Shown piece by piece: positions 22,604-36,236 of a DNA stretch of 64,000 bases; the first letter of the stretch is position 1; the number at the start of each line of letters is the position of its first letter. The DNA comes from Rhipicephalus microplus (Eukaryota > Arthropoda > Arachnida > Ixodida > Ixodidae): contig NC_134710.1 of NCBI RefSeq assembly GCF_043290135.1, positions 456,754,376-456,818,375 of the forward strand. The letters run 5' to 3'. The position numbers and the translations under genes were made by a program. The notes beneath the pieces are model-generated. The model was not told where the DNA came from. It did not search any database and was given only the letters and a program-made list of their open reading frames with translations.

Positions 22604-24654
22604 GAATAACAGAAATAAACTGCCAACAGAAAAGTTGGGTGCAAGTGCTATCTGTAAGTGCTTACACCTTACTACATACAGCATGCTCATTCCAATTTGA
22701 ATACCGATATTGAATATAAGTGCTCTATTATAAATGTAAAAGGTATGGTAAAACTGAACGACTCTATAAAAAGTGAGCACTACTGCCAAAAAAACAACAC
22801 GTTTTCTTATAACAAAATTGACTAAGACTCTGAAATATCATTATGCAAGAAAAAATCTTCAAAATAACAATCAAATTTGAAGTAATAATTTTTCATATGG
22901 CTACTATGACTATAACCAAGAAATTGACCTCAACATGACTAATGTTAGTTTTTAAGGCCTATGTTCACTAGACAATGAACTATACCACAAAAAGCACAGC
23001 GTTCATGCAAAGCACCACACAAAAAAAGAAAGCAGACCTTTTTGTTTTTACCTACAATGCTTTTAAAATGGTATTTTTACCTCTACTTGCCGCTTTTTAT
23101 CTAAAAAACTGGTGTGAAACAAGTTAGGTGAAAATGCACTGTGCCTCCAAAACCTGTTGGTTGAATCTGAATTTTCAAAGAATGGTGAAGCTTGCACTAA
23201 ATTAGGCTCCACAAGCCTTGGAACAGCGAGACTGCATGACTCTTAGGACTACTTTGGTTACTTGTGTTTTGTTTCTGGGCCTAAGCATGAAGACAAGGGC
23301 CTAATTGAATTGCTTCTAACAAACAAATGCTTTCGAAATCTCCGAGCGTCAAAGAATGCTCAGACATTTGTTTTTTTTTCCCAATGGGCTATTCTACACC
23401 AAACATCCAAACCATACTGCCTGGTGAGCATCACAGATATATAGTTTTATAAATGATGGTAATATACTCTTTTGAAAATAGTTATTTGCAGAATTATTTT
23501 GAAGAGAAAAAAAAAGTAGTGGTCACGTGGGTACAATCAAAATTTTGCAGAATGTCATGCGGGTGTTATTTGTGAGAAAAATTTTAAAGTACCGCTTTTT
23601 CTTGCCATTTGAAATTTGATCTACATATTAAGTAAAGGTGCTTCTTTAAAGTATTTGAAGCCGAGTAACATTAGTGCAATTTATCCGCTACATAGTCTTT
23701 GAAGAATTCAGCCAAACTATTTATCGTTTGCATTTCTTGTATGGCAATACTGCACTTTGTATGAATATTTGAGCGACAAATTTACTCACTCCACAGAAGT
23801 TATATTTCACGAAAAAAAATAGTGTTAGGTACAGATTACAAATATCAATATATAATCGTTTTTGTCCACATTGAGATGCAATTTGAATTACGTGTTTGTC
23901 TAATGGAATATTACTTTTATGTGTAAGTTGAAAGCAAATAAACAATTCTTGTTTTATGGCAAGTGTTATCATTACAATTTTTGTTTCAATGAGGAAAATG
24001 ATTTTTGAAGTCTCCTTTTGAGGGCCATGGGGAACTTCGGTACGGAAGCTGTCGTATATCAAATGCAGAAAACAGCCATTATTAGGAAATTTCAAAAATT
24101 AATTTATTCTTTAAAACAAAGTGTAATCATATAACTTGCCTTATAAAGAGAACTGCTTCCTTGCTTTTGATGGGGCAAAAAAATTCCACTATTATTAGTG
24201 AGCTTCATGCACTACCCACAATCACCTTTACTTAATGCCTAGATCAAATTTGGTGTAGAAGAGGCAGTATTTTTTAAATTGTTCTTTTTACTTTTTACAA
24301 ACAACACCCAGATGACATCCTGGAAAGTTCAGATAGCACCAAGGTGGCCTATTGTTTTGTTCTCTGCGATATATTTTAGCAATTTGCTATTTTCAATACA
24401 GTAAACGAGCACAATATTTTTTTTCAAAACACATTTTGGATGGTTGGCAAAATAGCTGAGATGTTTGATGGAGAATCGCCTCACTGCCAGCATTTATTCT
24501 TCCGATGCTTAAGCTATCACCTCTCTGTTACTGCCTTCCTTACATACAATGCCTGCATAGGAAAGAAAAAAAAAGACAGGTCTGACAAGGTTCACAAGGC
24601 AAGATATTTTCATGTTGGATAAATTCATTACCATAAACAGCAGCAAAATAACAT
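22604..24654. other. AT-rich non-coding stretch
   Basis: Very AT-rich. No domain-bearing frame or clear repeat on either strand. Confidence 0.5.
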
Positions 24655-26330
24655 CCATTTGGAATGGCGAGGCCGAAAGCCGTACTGTTTAGATGCCAAC
24701 AGAATAAATTGTGTCAGGTAGGATACTATTCTTGTATGCAAAAGGCGCTCAATTATTTTGCTGAAAAACAGAAGAATACAAATGGGCCTCTAATTACTCA
24801 GAGGTTCGCGATCACTTTTTCTGTGAACAGGTGTTATTCTACCAACTTTTAGGGAATCGGAAAATATGCCGGCTTTAAACTTCTTGTCTACAATATCTGC
24901 AATGACAGGAGATAGCACACTAGACACTAACTTGATGGTAAATTAACAGAGTCAAGACCAGGTCCTGTGGATCTGAGCGAAGTTATAGAACGAAGAACTT
25001 CATCTGTACTTGTAGGTCAGTAGAAGAAAAAATAAGGCTGGAGAGGAAATGTTTGTAATGGGGGATTTCTCAAAGATTCACAGGTACTGCTAAAATATTC
25101 TCTGAACGCATCGGCGACATCCGCTGGATGGCTATATGTCTCTGCTTCAGTTCTAATTTTCGTTATCTGCTCACAACATTTATTAGTTAAGAATTTGTTT
25201 ATGACCTGCTAGTTGCGCCTCGTATCATTGCCATTATTCGAATTTTTTTCTGAAAATATTCTTCTATTGCACCTTTAGGTGCATATGCAAGCGTGTTGGA
25301 ATATTTCTCGAAACGAATTTAAAGTTGAGAGTTACATGGCTCACAAGTCACTGTTTTGTGAAGCTGGTTCTTCTTCAAGATGCATCGAAGTAGGGCCCTT
25401 TTACCCCAAAGTTTTCAGGGATTACTAAAATAATGAGCTATGATATGTACCGTAGTGCACTCGGTAATGGATTGTGTAACTGCAGTAAAAAATAGCTAGC
25501 CTTTTCAGCGCAGGATTCATTTATTACAACTGTCCAGTCAATTGATTGTACCGTAGATACGAATTTCTGAGAATTAAAAGATGTACTCTGTTTGTTTTTC
25601 TTATACTTGTGATTTTCTGTGCCCAAATTCAGCAATATAAAGTAATGTCAGTTATGCTGTGATCAATGACTCCTTCTGTATTGTCTGTAGCGAAATTCGT
25701 TAATATGTGGCCAATCACCATATTAGACCCTGCTATGTCACATCTGGTGGGAGTGGTTATTGAATATTCAAAAGCGTAGCCATGTAAACAACCTAGATAA
25801 TCAGAACATGGATGGTTATTAGGGTCGATAATGTGTACGTTGATGTCTCCGCAGATTATGATAGTTTTGTTTTCGTTCGTAATAATGTGCAACAACTTCC
25901 CGAACTGAAAACATAACTCACACTGGGAAGATGCTGGTGAACGATAAATTAATCCTAATACTGTGTTCCGGCCAATCGATTGAGAAAACACTCTTGTCAA
26001 ATTCTATTCTTACAGATTCACAGAACATATTAGAAAATGCATGGTCATTGTGGCGTTTGTATGACAATGACGATTTATTAAAAACGGCGGATTCACAACC
26101 CCGTGGTGTAGCCTGATAGCAGTATTCTGCATTGTACCCTGATAGCGCATACAAGTTTCTGTCGTCTGGTGACAATCACGTCTCAGACAAACAAATAAAT
26201 GAGAAGTTGTGAATAAATAAAAAATAAATGCGATGAGACTGTTGTAGTTTTCACGTAGGCTGGAAATATTCAAATGCATCACTGATAGTTTTAGGTTTTT
26301 ATCGCTGAAATGTTTTTCAGTGAACATGAT
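24655..26330 (-). mobile_element. CR1-like LINE remnant
   Basis: Minus-strand remnant of a non-LTR retrotransposon ORF2. The endonuclease starts near 26300 (LSVMHLNISSLRENYNSL), continues through frames at 26175-25918 and 26000-25629 with GLIYRSPASSQ, the GDINVHI motif and a DHSITDI motif. After a poorly conserved connector, reverse transcriptase fingers are read at about 24880-24660 (LKVGRITPVHRKSD, RPICILLFFSKIIERLL, QYGFRPRHS). The catalytic palm and everything downstream are absent, so the copy is 3'-deleted. Many stops and indels indicate great age. Confidence 0.75.
25629..26327 (-). pseudogene. Apurinic-type endonuclease domain of CR1-like LINE
   Basis: Endonuclease that would nick target DNA for target-primed reverse transcription. 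It is spread over three minus-strand frames between 26327 and 25629. Visible motifs are the N-terminal NISSL strand, the YRSP strand, GDINVH with the catalytic Asp-x-Asn, and the SDH-like DHS near the C-terminus. The glutamate-bearing strand lies in the poorly readable part near 26170-26200. Two frameshifts at least. Confidence 0.7.
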
Positions 26331-27851
26331 AAACTGCTGTTGTCTCAGTGAATTGTCACATTATTCTGGCCACTGGATCATGACACAGCAGTTACAATGT
26401 CACACTCACTATTTATTACCTTCCAGGGGCTGCTTATATTATTCTTCGGCCAGCTGTCACCTCTCATGCCAGTGCCACAATGACTGTTCATGCCACAAGC
26501 ACCTTAATGACCTGATGTTCAAGCAACTTGTGTCACCGCATCACCAGCAAATTATCAAGCGCCATCACTTTCGCTGCATCCTCCACTGCCAATCCTGAAC
26601 CATTCAGCATTCAGTCCAGCAACATGTAACAGTGACAGGTGATCAAGCAGCTCATAAGCAAACATATATCATCGTTGCTTGAGGCTATAGCACTACTGCC
26701 AAGACTTCCTACTCATTGTTATTGTTCTGCCGCGTTAGTGAGTGTAGCACAAACCTGTACCATGTAGATGACGTTTACTTTCGTGTCATTATCCAGATTT
26801 AAATTTGCTTTCGAAATCGCACATTCAAAAGATAGCCTTTAAAAGGTGACCTTGAAGACCCGCGGTTGTAACTTCTGTGTTAAATTTTACATTCGCAACC
26901 TAAAGCCATAGTGAGTTCAAACATATAGTGCTGGCAAGTGCTGGCAACCTAGCGAGAGCATTGCAAAACATTTCTGGTACGTTGTAACTGTATTCGACAG
27001 CATATTAAATTAGTCAGCTAGAGCCCAAAGTTGAAACAGCACCCAATAGGTATCCAAACTTTCGTTCGTAAGTTTACAATACTGCAGTGGGGTGAGTGCC
27101 GGCGCCATGAAGGATCTTTTTTTTAAAAAGTGAGCAACTACGTATACCTTGATTTTACGAGCGCATGCTTAGGCCACTTTTCAACTAGTGAGATCAGATG
27201 CATCATTGTCAACTTGTATAACAATTAGGAAGTTTAATATGTGATGAGTAGCAGCTTTCCTGTTGCAAGGCAAGGCCTCTAGAGGAAAGTTCGTAACATC
27301 CTTTTCAATTATGATATGGCTTTCGAAAGTCTTTTCATGTTACGCTAGACTTGCTGGCCTTTTTGACTGTATGCATTTGTTACTTGACATTGGCTCTCAT
27401 GTAGACGCATTGTTTCCATTATTTTCTACAGCTCTTCTTGGGGTTTTTAGCAACATAATTTACCAACACAGCAAACCATTCCTCTGAATGTGCTCACTTG
27501 TGTTAAAGACTTTCTTCTGTGCAGACCTTCGTTTAAATCTGTTCATAATGGCAACTTTTCTTCTGCTTATGTAACATCTCCTGCATTCTAAGGAAGTGTG
27601 CTTACAGGAGGCCGGTAGCCAGAGGGGTGCCCGAGGACTTTGTCCCCCCTATAAATTTGCATGTTGTGGGTTTTTCTACTGAGCACAAGTAATGAAGAAG
27701 GTCATTTTTCATGGCATAAACAAGTGCCCCCCACTCTCCTAAAAACATTCCTTGCTACGGGGCTGTCTTTTTATGAGCTCGCTATTTTTTCTTGCCCGTT
27801 CTTCATCGTTTGTTTTTACCTCGCATTGTCTGCGTGTCGCGGCATGAAATA
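26331..27851. other. Non-coding stretch
   Basis: No supported gene. A segment near 27605-27660 (GGTAGCCAGAGGGGTGCCC followed by CCCCCCTATAAATTT) resembles the G-rich/C-rich ends of a common animal repeat, but the element cannot be delimited. Confidence 0.45.
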
Positions 27852-28680
27852 CAGGGTGTTTCAAGAAGTCTCTCCAATATTCTAGAAAGAAGGTACTTGC
27901 GTGCTAGTGGCGGCATTGTCATTCCTGTGACAAAAGCAATCTTCAGATAGGCACAAACAATAATTGCGGCAGTAAATATAACAATTAAGACAATTGCCTT
28001 TTTACCAGTGGTATTAGCTGGTCGAGTCAAGCAGGCAAGTTTAAGTCCTTTCTATGAAAAGTCCACAGCAACTTTGATATTTTGGAAAATCAGCCACTGA
28101 TAATCACTGTGGAATGATGCAATCTGCCTAATTTAGCTGTCGAAAGGAAACCCGATGCACCAGACACCAAATCTACCATTCATTTCGTCAACGACTTCAA
28201 TAACGACACTCTTCTCTAGCTGTTATCAAATGTCAATATAGACATTTTGCTTTGTACCCGCTTATTGGCGCTCACTTAATCTTCTCCCCCAATGCAAGAG
28301 AAACAGTGTCGCCATGGAGGACATTGTTGAAGTGAATAATAGATGCACTGTTTGGTGTGTCGGTTTTGGTTTCGCCAGCTTAATTGAGCAGAATACATCG
28401 CTCTGCGGTGGTTACCAGTGACCGCTTTTCCTGAATTTTAAACGGCCTATCTACAATTTGTATAAAGGGCTTTGCTTCGCCCATTTTACCCGACCGGCTC
28501 TTTTCACTGAGTAAATAGATTATTGTGTTAATTTCTATAATTACTACCATAGTTGTTGGTTGTACCTATCTGAAGATGACTTGCGCCACAGAAAGGCAAC
28601 GCTGCATGTAGCATGCAAATGCCTCTTTTCTCAAAATTTTAAAAATATTTGACGCAATTTTTAATAATCTGTTGATGTTA
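27852..28680. mobile_element. Possible MITE with degenerate terminal inverted repeats
   Basis: Left end begins TACAGGGTGTTTCAAGAAGTC. Inside it, CAATCTTCAGATAGGCACAA (27939-27958) pairs with TTGTACCTATCTGAAGATGA (28559-28578), and the surrounding 100 or so bases can be aligned in inverted orientation with substitutions. The outer right end is decayed and no coding sequence lies between. Similar CAGGGTGTTTCAAG ends occur on mariner-type elements, but that link is a guess. Confidence 0.4.
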
Positions 28681-31600
28681 CCTCTAATGAGTCAATCCTT
28701 GTCAAAACATTCAACGTTTTTCTAACCACTACGAATATGGCTGATAAAACTTCCACGTATTTTTGGAAGTGCGAACCTCGTTCTGGTCATTTAGTTTTGT
28801 TGCCAAAAGTTTTCCTCCCTCTTTTCGAGAACCTATTGTTTGGCGCCAAAGTAAAAAGTGTCAAATAACAATTTTTTTCAAAGAGATTTTTGGAATGCAC
28901 TCGATAAAGACGTTCCTAGAAAGGTAATGAAGTTAACTAACTCTTAAAAATGACTTAATTATGTATATAAACTCTTTGAGAGCTTTTCACACCAGTAACA
29001 GTTAATAAAGTTTCTACTTTTGGAAATTTTTTTCCGAGAACAAAATAAGTTCCAAGGACACAAATAATATATGTTCTAGTGGCCTGTCAACATGCTACAA
29101 ATTAAATATACTTAGGCACTGATGTTGGAGCAGATACTCTAAATAATTGTGAGTGCCACTATGTTTGGGAAAACCTCGGTATCCAGCATCAAAACTTGCC
29201 TTGGTGATCGAACTATAATTATGCACAAAAGTTCAATTCACAGCTCTATGGGCAAGCTAATAATTGGTTAAATTACTAGAGGGTAATATTTTTTTGTCAA
29301 AAATACTTTTTCAATTATGTATCTGCACCAGCTTTTTGCCTACCTAACCCAAGCGACATGACACGCTCTCTAGGGCAATCTTCCACTGACCTGGAATACA
29401 GAGAGCGAAATTGGTGCTCTCTATTGGGTAATTGAAATCGAAATAGGGTTATAATCTGCATTTCATTGCTAATCGAGGGGTGCTGCAAGGACTGAGTTGA
29501 GTGTGATGATTTCCAGGTGAAGCATGCAGCTTTATAGATATAAAGTCAGACATCCTGCTTTTCTGGGCAGTTCTGCAAATGCACTAAGTGTGTTTTATAC
29601 ACTTCTTAAAAATATTTAGTCACATGCGGGACATATGTCTTATAGCATGCAAGTAGCATCGATGCAGTAGACTGATAAACGCTATCGTAAAACAACTGTT
29701 TTTCATTTTTCTGGCTTTTAGGAGAGCAGCCTGCTCCCTGAGACCCAAAGCCTCTCATATATATGTAGAAGCGAAAAAATGTTAAATTAAGAACTGGTAG
29801 CCAAAGTGATAGTCTCATTTATGCTGTGCGTAAGGGAGTATTGAGTACTGTATACTTTTTAACGGCTTGATGGCTCATCATGGAGTCAGCACCAGTGGTG
29901 TAGCTAGGAAGGCAGGAGGAGCTGCTCAACTCTTCCTCCCGCACTCTCCAGGTATTTTTTATTCTAAAGCTGTGGATTGTCGTTATACTGCGACCGGTTC
30001 GTGACCGCCCAGTTTATCGAAGACTCAGCAGAAGGTGCAAGTGTAAGTGACAGACAGACAGGCGGATTCACGGTTACCGTTAAAACCCTCTGAATAAAGC
30101 TTCACCCCACACATCATCATTCACTTCGTAGACATGCTGTGGTTTTCTTAGTTCACCATGTGCATACCTACATGCACGCATACAAACACGCAAGAATGTA
30201 TATAAGGTATGGCCGGAGTGGCTTTTCCCTCACACACCACCCCCACGCGAAAAATATCTTTTTGCTTCACTACTGGTCTCCGCACTCAAGCGACATTTAC
30301 TGTAGCGCACCTCTGTTGGTAATGGAACGCAGATGATAGCCCTATTCACATTTCAATTGCTCGCCTCCAGCTTGCTGTGTGTACTTCAGGTCTGTGGAAG
30401 TCTGTTGAAGATTGCCCTTGCGAATGCTTCATGCCGCTTTAGTTAGGTAAGGGTAAAGCTGGCGGAGATCCATAATTTTGAAAACAATACTTCTCGAGTT
30501 TAAAACTAATACCCTTTAATAAATTCCCTTATATTGAGGTATTACATAAAGCTTCAAAGTGAAATGTTGTGCATATTTTTTTCCGAACACCAAGGCAAGC
30601 TTTTTGATGCTGAATACAGTGCTCTTCCTAAAAAAGTGAAATTTACAGTTTTTCTTAGAATATCTGCTAAAGTTCAGTGCCCAAATTATTTTTAATTTGT
30701 AGCTTAGCAAAAGGGTCACTAGTACATATTTTATTTGTGTCATTGGAATTTGCCATGTTACGAGAAAAAAAATCCCAAACGTGCCAAAATTATTCAATAT
30801 TGCTCGCGGGAAAAGGTGTCAAAGAATTCATATATATATAAATAAGTCGTTATTTTTAGTTAGGTCACTTCATTACCTTGCTGTAAATGCCATTTATTGA
30901 TTGCCTTCGAAAACGACTTTTCAAAAACTTTGTTGTTTGAGGACTTGTAGCTCAGTGGGCGCCGTACTACAGGCTTTTATAACGAGGGAGCCAAACGCTA
31001 GGCAGCGGAAATAAATGACCGGGACAAGTTTTGAACTTTGAAAAACGTGAAAGTTGTTTCCGCCATATTCGTGTTGGTCATAAATAAACTCTGGGTGATT
31101 TTGCATGGCATAACTCCAATTGTTGTAATGTTTATTATATTGAATTACTCCTTTGCTCCTTTTGCCTCAAATAATAAAGTTAGCCAATGTTTGGTGTGTT
31201 TATAGAGTTCTTTGTGATTTCAGCCATTTCATTCTGTATGTTATATTTTAATAATCAATATGTGTGATCAGTTATTTTTGTGCTGCAAGCCGGTGCTTCT
31301 AACAAGGCCTATTGAGAGTCTTGAAATGGATAAATAATTGTGCTCGCACTGTTTTTTGCTCTGTAATCGCCTGGTGTGGTCGTGCTAAAAAAATGATTTT
31401 CCTCTTTTTCGGAAAGAAGTTGCACAATACTGCCACAATAGGAAAACAACACAGGTGCTTGAGTATCTGGAAGCTATGATATTTTTTCTTCGTATCTTAA
31501 ATTCCAGATACAAAGCCGCCGAAATAAAAGAAAGTTTTTGAAAATATTTGTTCACGCACTGTGTAGCATGTATGTGCTCTATTTCGTTTTATAATCTTAA

Positions 31601-32088
31601 GAAAATAAAATTCAATTTCAGTGAATAGGAAACTTGTCCTTGTTGATTTTTGAACATTTGAATTCACTTCGTAAATTTTTTTAGCGTGTCTAGGTGCAGT
31701 CAAAAGTTACCAGGTGACGCTGCCCCAGGATTAGTCAAAATAGTGGCCTGGGAAATTTGGAATGACCTTGTACTAGCAGAAGAAAAAGCTGCTGTATACG
31801 CATGCCTGATGCTGTGTCAAATGAAAACACGTTGGTTATTTATAGCCATGTAGCAATAGTATCAAGAATAATTTGAGAGAAATGGCCCTACGGAGTAGGT
31901 GTTGTTCCGTACCAGTATCAGCTGTTACTTTATTTCTTCATTGCGGGGATCTCCGCGAAAGTTGAATGTGCTGTACGTTCTATGTGTTATACGTGATCTC
32001 CGGTGTACTATTTGTGTTTTTTACGGAAGTGGTTGGCAGCATGTTACCTACGCCTTTTTACGAAATCAAGGGAAAAATTTTTTTGCAG
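28681..32088. other. AT-rich non-coding stretch
   Basis: No domain-bearing frame. A polyadenylation-like AATAAAGCTTCACC occurs near 30092, without an upstream gene that I can recognise. Confidence 0.45.
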
Positions 32089-32146
32089 TGTTATGGTGGT
32101 TCCGGGACGTTAAACCCCATATATCAATCAATCAATCAATCAATCA
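32089..32146 (+). mobile_element. ATCA-tailed tRNA SINE, 3' fragment
   Basis: Only the last 58 bp of the family remain: TTATGGTGGTTCCGGGACGT, then AAACCCCATATATCAATCA with five ATCA units. It is a heavily 5'-truncated insertion. Confidence 0.8.
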
Positions 32147-33917
32147 GTTTTTCGCAGTGTTTTAGCGTCAATGTCATGGTTTTAATGCTTCTATGTTTTT
32201 GCCCGCTTTCGCGCGAGGATTTCTAAGGCTCTTTTTTTAGCTTTTTTGGACACCAGTGGTTTAATTCGCGTGACGGACACCACATGGCATATTGACCTTA
32301 AAGAATTCAAAAGTCCCACCATGAAGTATGCAGTGACGTAACAATCAATAACACATAATGAAGAACGGCGCACACACCCTGTGATTGTCCCTCCACCTCA
32401 GAGCACAGATAAAAAGTTGCCGTGCGTCCGCGGTATCTCGGCGGCGACAACTGGCAATGAAAGAACTTTTCCAAGACACCATGCGAGACAGCTCGTAGAA
32501 TTCCGCACGAATTGTGTGACCATGATAGACGCACTCGTGGTGTATCAAAAGAAGCGTATGTATTTTTGTTTATTTGTTTTTAGCTTCCGCGCTGCCGTAT
32601 CGGTATGCGTATTACAAAAGCATGCTGCTTTCAGGGTTTCGTTTTCACCGAGCGTCAAGTTTTATGCTTGGGTACGAAGAGGACAATTTGGTGGTATAAT
32701 CACTTTTTTGTGTGTGCGCTACTCAGTTGATGCTCCCTTGCTCCTTGCGTTTTGTTAAAGGGTCCCTGCCAAACTTTTTGAGGTTGGCTAGAAAACGCTG
32801 TTGATCGATAGTAGAGGCTCCCGACAACACGCGAGCCAAACATTATAGCGAAGCACGCGGACTGTTTTCACAATAAGTTATCATAGTCAACTAAAACTGC
32901 TTTTTGTTGTCTCCACAACTCATGTAATACGCCTAAAAAATCACACGTAGCAAGCCCACCTATCAGTCATTGGCTGATTTGAACATGGCGCGCTCGCTCT
33001 TTACATAGACCACCGTGGGAGGCCACTATTTCTGTACGCGTGCGCGCGCGATCACACTGGAAAATCAGCGCATTCGAAAAAAAGGAAGTGCTCAAGGTCA
33101 TGAGGCCCGTGTGACAATTTTCTGTGATGCTGCCATTCATCTCTGCTTAGCTTCTACCACTTTCTTCGGGTCGAGAGAAGAAAGAACGCAATTGCAGTAA
33201 CCGACAATCCATTGTGACTGCACTCGCACGGACGAATTTTTAAAATTTTTGTGGTGTTTAATGCGTGAGGCAACAAGCTCTTCCAGTGAATTCATTCCAT
33301 GGTTACTTGAAAAAGTGTTTTAGGGCGCCTTTGAAGTGAAACTAGATTACTTTGAGAACGGTAGAAATTAGAGTATGTAAATGAAGTGTAAGACAAGTAT
33401 TTCTTTATGCGTGTTGGGTGTGTATATGACCCACATGTGATTCACTGCCTATATTAACTCAGGAACAGCAAGAATGCCCTTCGGAAATCCCAGTGAATAA
33501 GCATTACGTAGGCATTACACAGCACATCTGTTGGCAATAACAGACGCTTGAAAACATGCAAAACATCTCAATGAAAATATACAGTAAATATCGTAGTTGT
33601 GGCTGCATTTGAACCCTGGAATTCCAGGTAGTGTACTATCAGCGGCAAATGAAACCCGAAAAGCGGCAAGTCTTCGCGAGCTATAGTGCACGCCGTCCAC
33701 ATATCAATACGAACAGGCACGCGTATGAGCCTCCAAACCTCGGAGCAGTGGGCGCTGCACCGCACGCGTTTCGCCGCCTTTCTATATAAAAGCCGGTCGC
33801 TCAGTGCCCCGCTCCCGTCCTCTGTCTGCGCTAACACAGCGTATTCAGGTGTTCTGCATGTGCTGTTATCTGGTCGCCCTCCACGTGCAGCATCACCTAT
33901 GACTTGCTCCACACAAG
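32147..33917. other. Non-coding stretch with possible dispersed repeat
   Basis: The segment from about 32757 (AAAGGGTCCCTGCCAAACTT onward, to about 33130) has the look of a dispersed tick repeat, but there is no second copy in this window to confirm it. A TATATAAA occurs at 33783-33790. No coding sequence recognised. Confidence 0.4.
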
Positions 33918-36140
33918 GAGGAATAAACTTTATTGTGAGAAACCAGCAGGTTTAAAAGGCTGGGCCTAATCTTCCCATGAGGGGACGTCAAGGACTTTCA
34001 CCTCACCTCGACGTCACCTCACGGGCGTGCTGGGTCACCCAGGTTTGGTCGTCAAGAGCGGTGCTCCGCAGAGCCTCGTCGAGCTTCGACAAAAGGGTCA
34101 TCGCAATAGTGTGTTTGTACTGTACCGGGCACTCCCACAGCTTGTGCGGAAGCGTAGCTGGGTGAGTGCCGCAGCAATGGCAGTGGGAGGTTGTGTGCAC
34201 GTCCGGGAATATGAGGTGAAAGCGAGCGGGTGAAGGATACGTGTTTGTTTGAAGTAGGCGCAAAGTGGTGGGTTGTGCCCGGTTGAGCTTGGGATGAGGT
34301 GGGGGAAAGGCTTGGCGTCTGAGGTAAAAGTTCTTAACCAGATCATTGTAGGTACTCAGGTTGTTCCTGGTGTCCATCTCGTCTCCAGTAGCTCCAGCGC
34401 AGTTGACAAGGCCTCGCGCAAGGCAGTGGGTGACCTCGTTGAGGTTGGGGAGGCGTGGGTCGACTGGGCCTGCGTGAGCGGGGATCCATGTCAGGGTGAT
34501 CATGTTTTCTTCGGAGTGTGGTGCCTGGCAGAAGATGCGAAGCACTTGAAGAGAAATGCGGCCTTTGCTGTAGTTAGTGACGGCTGAGCAAGAGTCGCAT
34601 ACGATGGTGTCACAGGTGGGATCAAGAGTGCCCAAAGCGATGGCCACCTCTTCATCCGTCTCGGCAGAGGAAGTTGTGGCGCTGGTTGCATGATGTAGGA
34701 CTCCACTGCATGAGGCTAGAGCTACAAAACCTGTGCCTCGAGAATACTGAGCTGCGTCAACAAATGTGGCGTCAGGTTCATGGGCAAATGCTTTTGTGAC
34801 GGCTCTAGCAAGAGCTTGGCGCCGGGCTCTGTTGTACTCAGAATGCATGTTTCTAGGAATGGGATGCGCGTGAATCCAGCTGTGGATGTTATGCAGAATT
34901 GATTGTTTGGGCACCTGTTGCTGATGATACGTGAAGCCAAGCGTGGAGAGAACAGAACGTCCCGTTTCAGAGAGTGTGAGCCATTCTAGCTGACTGCGTT
35001 GTTTGGCTTCGATGAGTTCTGCGAGGGTGTTGTTAACTCCCAGTTGATTGAAAAGTTCAGTGATGGTGTAGTGCGTGAGGCCAAGTGCTTGCTTGTAGAC
35101 CTTTAGCATGAGGGTATCGAGCTTGTTTTGTTCTGCACGATACCATTTCAATTGAGCAACAACGTAGATGATATGACACAGGACAAAGAACTGCACGAAG
35201 CGGAGAAGGCTCTCTTCTTCGAGACCACTTCTTCGGTAGGATATACGTTTGAGAAGACGTAAGGTGTTGTGAGATTGAGCAGAGATCTTGCTGAGAGCCA
35301 AGCTGATAGAGCCATTGGCTGCTACAGTGACATTGAGGACCCGGATACTAGGAACGTGCGGGATTGGGCTGCCATCCTGAAGGTCAAGGGTGACGGTGTC
35401 ACAAGGTCTTTTAGCATGTAGGTGTTGGGGGACGTCCCCGCTGAATGGGCTTGTAAAGAAGCAGATCTGAATTAGTCGGTGAACAGCGCAGTCTGATTCT
35501 TCGTAGATAGGCCTCAACCGTGTCAATCGCCGTTTGCAGGGCTGTCTCCACTTGACGATCACTACCTTTCACGCCCAAACGGTGATGTCATCGGCGTAGA
35601 TATTGTAGTGGATGTTGTCGACCTGTTGGAATTGCTGTGCAAGGCCAAGCATGACTAAGTTAAAGAGCATGGGAGAGATGACTGACCCTTGCGGGGTGCC
35701 TACACTGCCAAGAAGAATCAGGGCTGATTGTAAATCTCCGACCAAAAGGCTGGCCATGCGGTTGGAGAGGAAGTCAAGAATGTAATTGTAGTCTCGCTCT
35801 CCCAGGTGGAGGAGGCACACTTGTTCGAGAACAGCAGCATGGGAAATGTTGTCAAAAGCTTGACTAAGGTCGAGTTCTAGAATAGATTTGGTGTTATGGA
35901 AACGATGATTTAGAACTTCGTGCTTAACTCAAGTTGCAACATAGCGTCTTGTGCTGAGGGGTGAAGTCAAAATCCAATAATTGTGTTGGGATAGAGAGAG
36001 TTGTTTTCGAGGTGTGTATTGACATGTGCCAGGAGGGCACGTTCTATAACCTCGCCCACGCATTAAGTAAGAAAAATAAGTCTTAGGCTGTTGAGGCTGG
36101 ATGGTTTGCCTGCTTTGCAATGAACTCCGAAGGTTTAGAA
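33918..36140 (-). mobile_element. I-clade LINE with RNase H, 5'-truncated
   Basis: Minus-strand LINE covering the second half of ORF2: reverse transcriptase from the fingers/palm, a thumb, an RNase H domain and a C-terminal Cys/His segment, followed by about 85 bp of 3' untranslated region ending at an AATAAAGTTTATTCC motif. The endonuclease and ORF1 are missing. RNase H after the polymerase is the hallmark of the I group of LINEs. It differs in sequence from the I-clade element at 51950-57268. Confidence 0.88.
34003..36130 (-). pseudogene. ORF2 of I-clade LINE: RT, RNase H, C-terminal zinc segment
   Basis: Polymerase that would copy the LINE RNA at the target site. From 36130: LRLIFLT and VGEVIERALLAHVN in one frame, then LELDLSQAFDNISHAAVLEQV, GTPQGSVISPMLFN and the catalytic YADDITVW at 35585-35600. 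The frame then shifts: the first 60 or so codons of the long open stretch 35562-34003 are out of frame, and good protein resumes near 35420 (HAKRPCDTVTLDL). RNase H motifs follow: ATFVDAAQYSRGTGFVAL, a glutamate in AETDEEVAIALG, VCDSCSAVTNY and LTWIPAHAG. The end has CHCCGTHPATLPHKLWECP. The 519-codon stretch thus overstates an intact protein. Confidence 0.82.
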
Positions 36141-36236
36141 AGAATATAAAAACGTTTTCATAGCGTGAACCTTAACAGAACCAAGAGCGATCCATTCACA
36201 ACCCTTGCGGGCCTAAGCAACACAAACACGATGTCT

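Noticed and set aside
22220..22789. 189-codon minus-strand frame with hydrophobic segments
   Set aside because: It runs backward through a SINE copy; the apparent membrane segments come from AT-rich sequence.
33780..33920. TATA-box promoter (TATATAAA at 33783, TCAGT at 33801)
   Set aside because: The distance from TATA to the initiator-like motif is about 20 bp, too short for a standard core promoter, and no downstream gene was found.
34003..35562. 519-codon frame as an intact gene
   Set aside because: The first 60 or so codons are out of frame with the LINE protein, and the upstream RT is in other frames; it is part of a truncated LINE.
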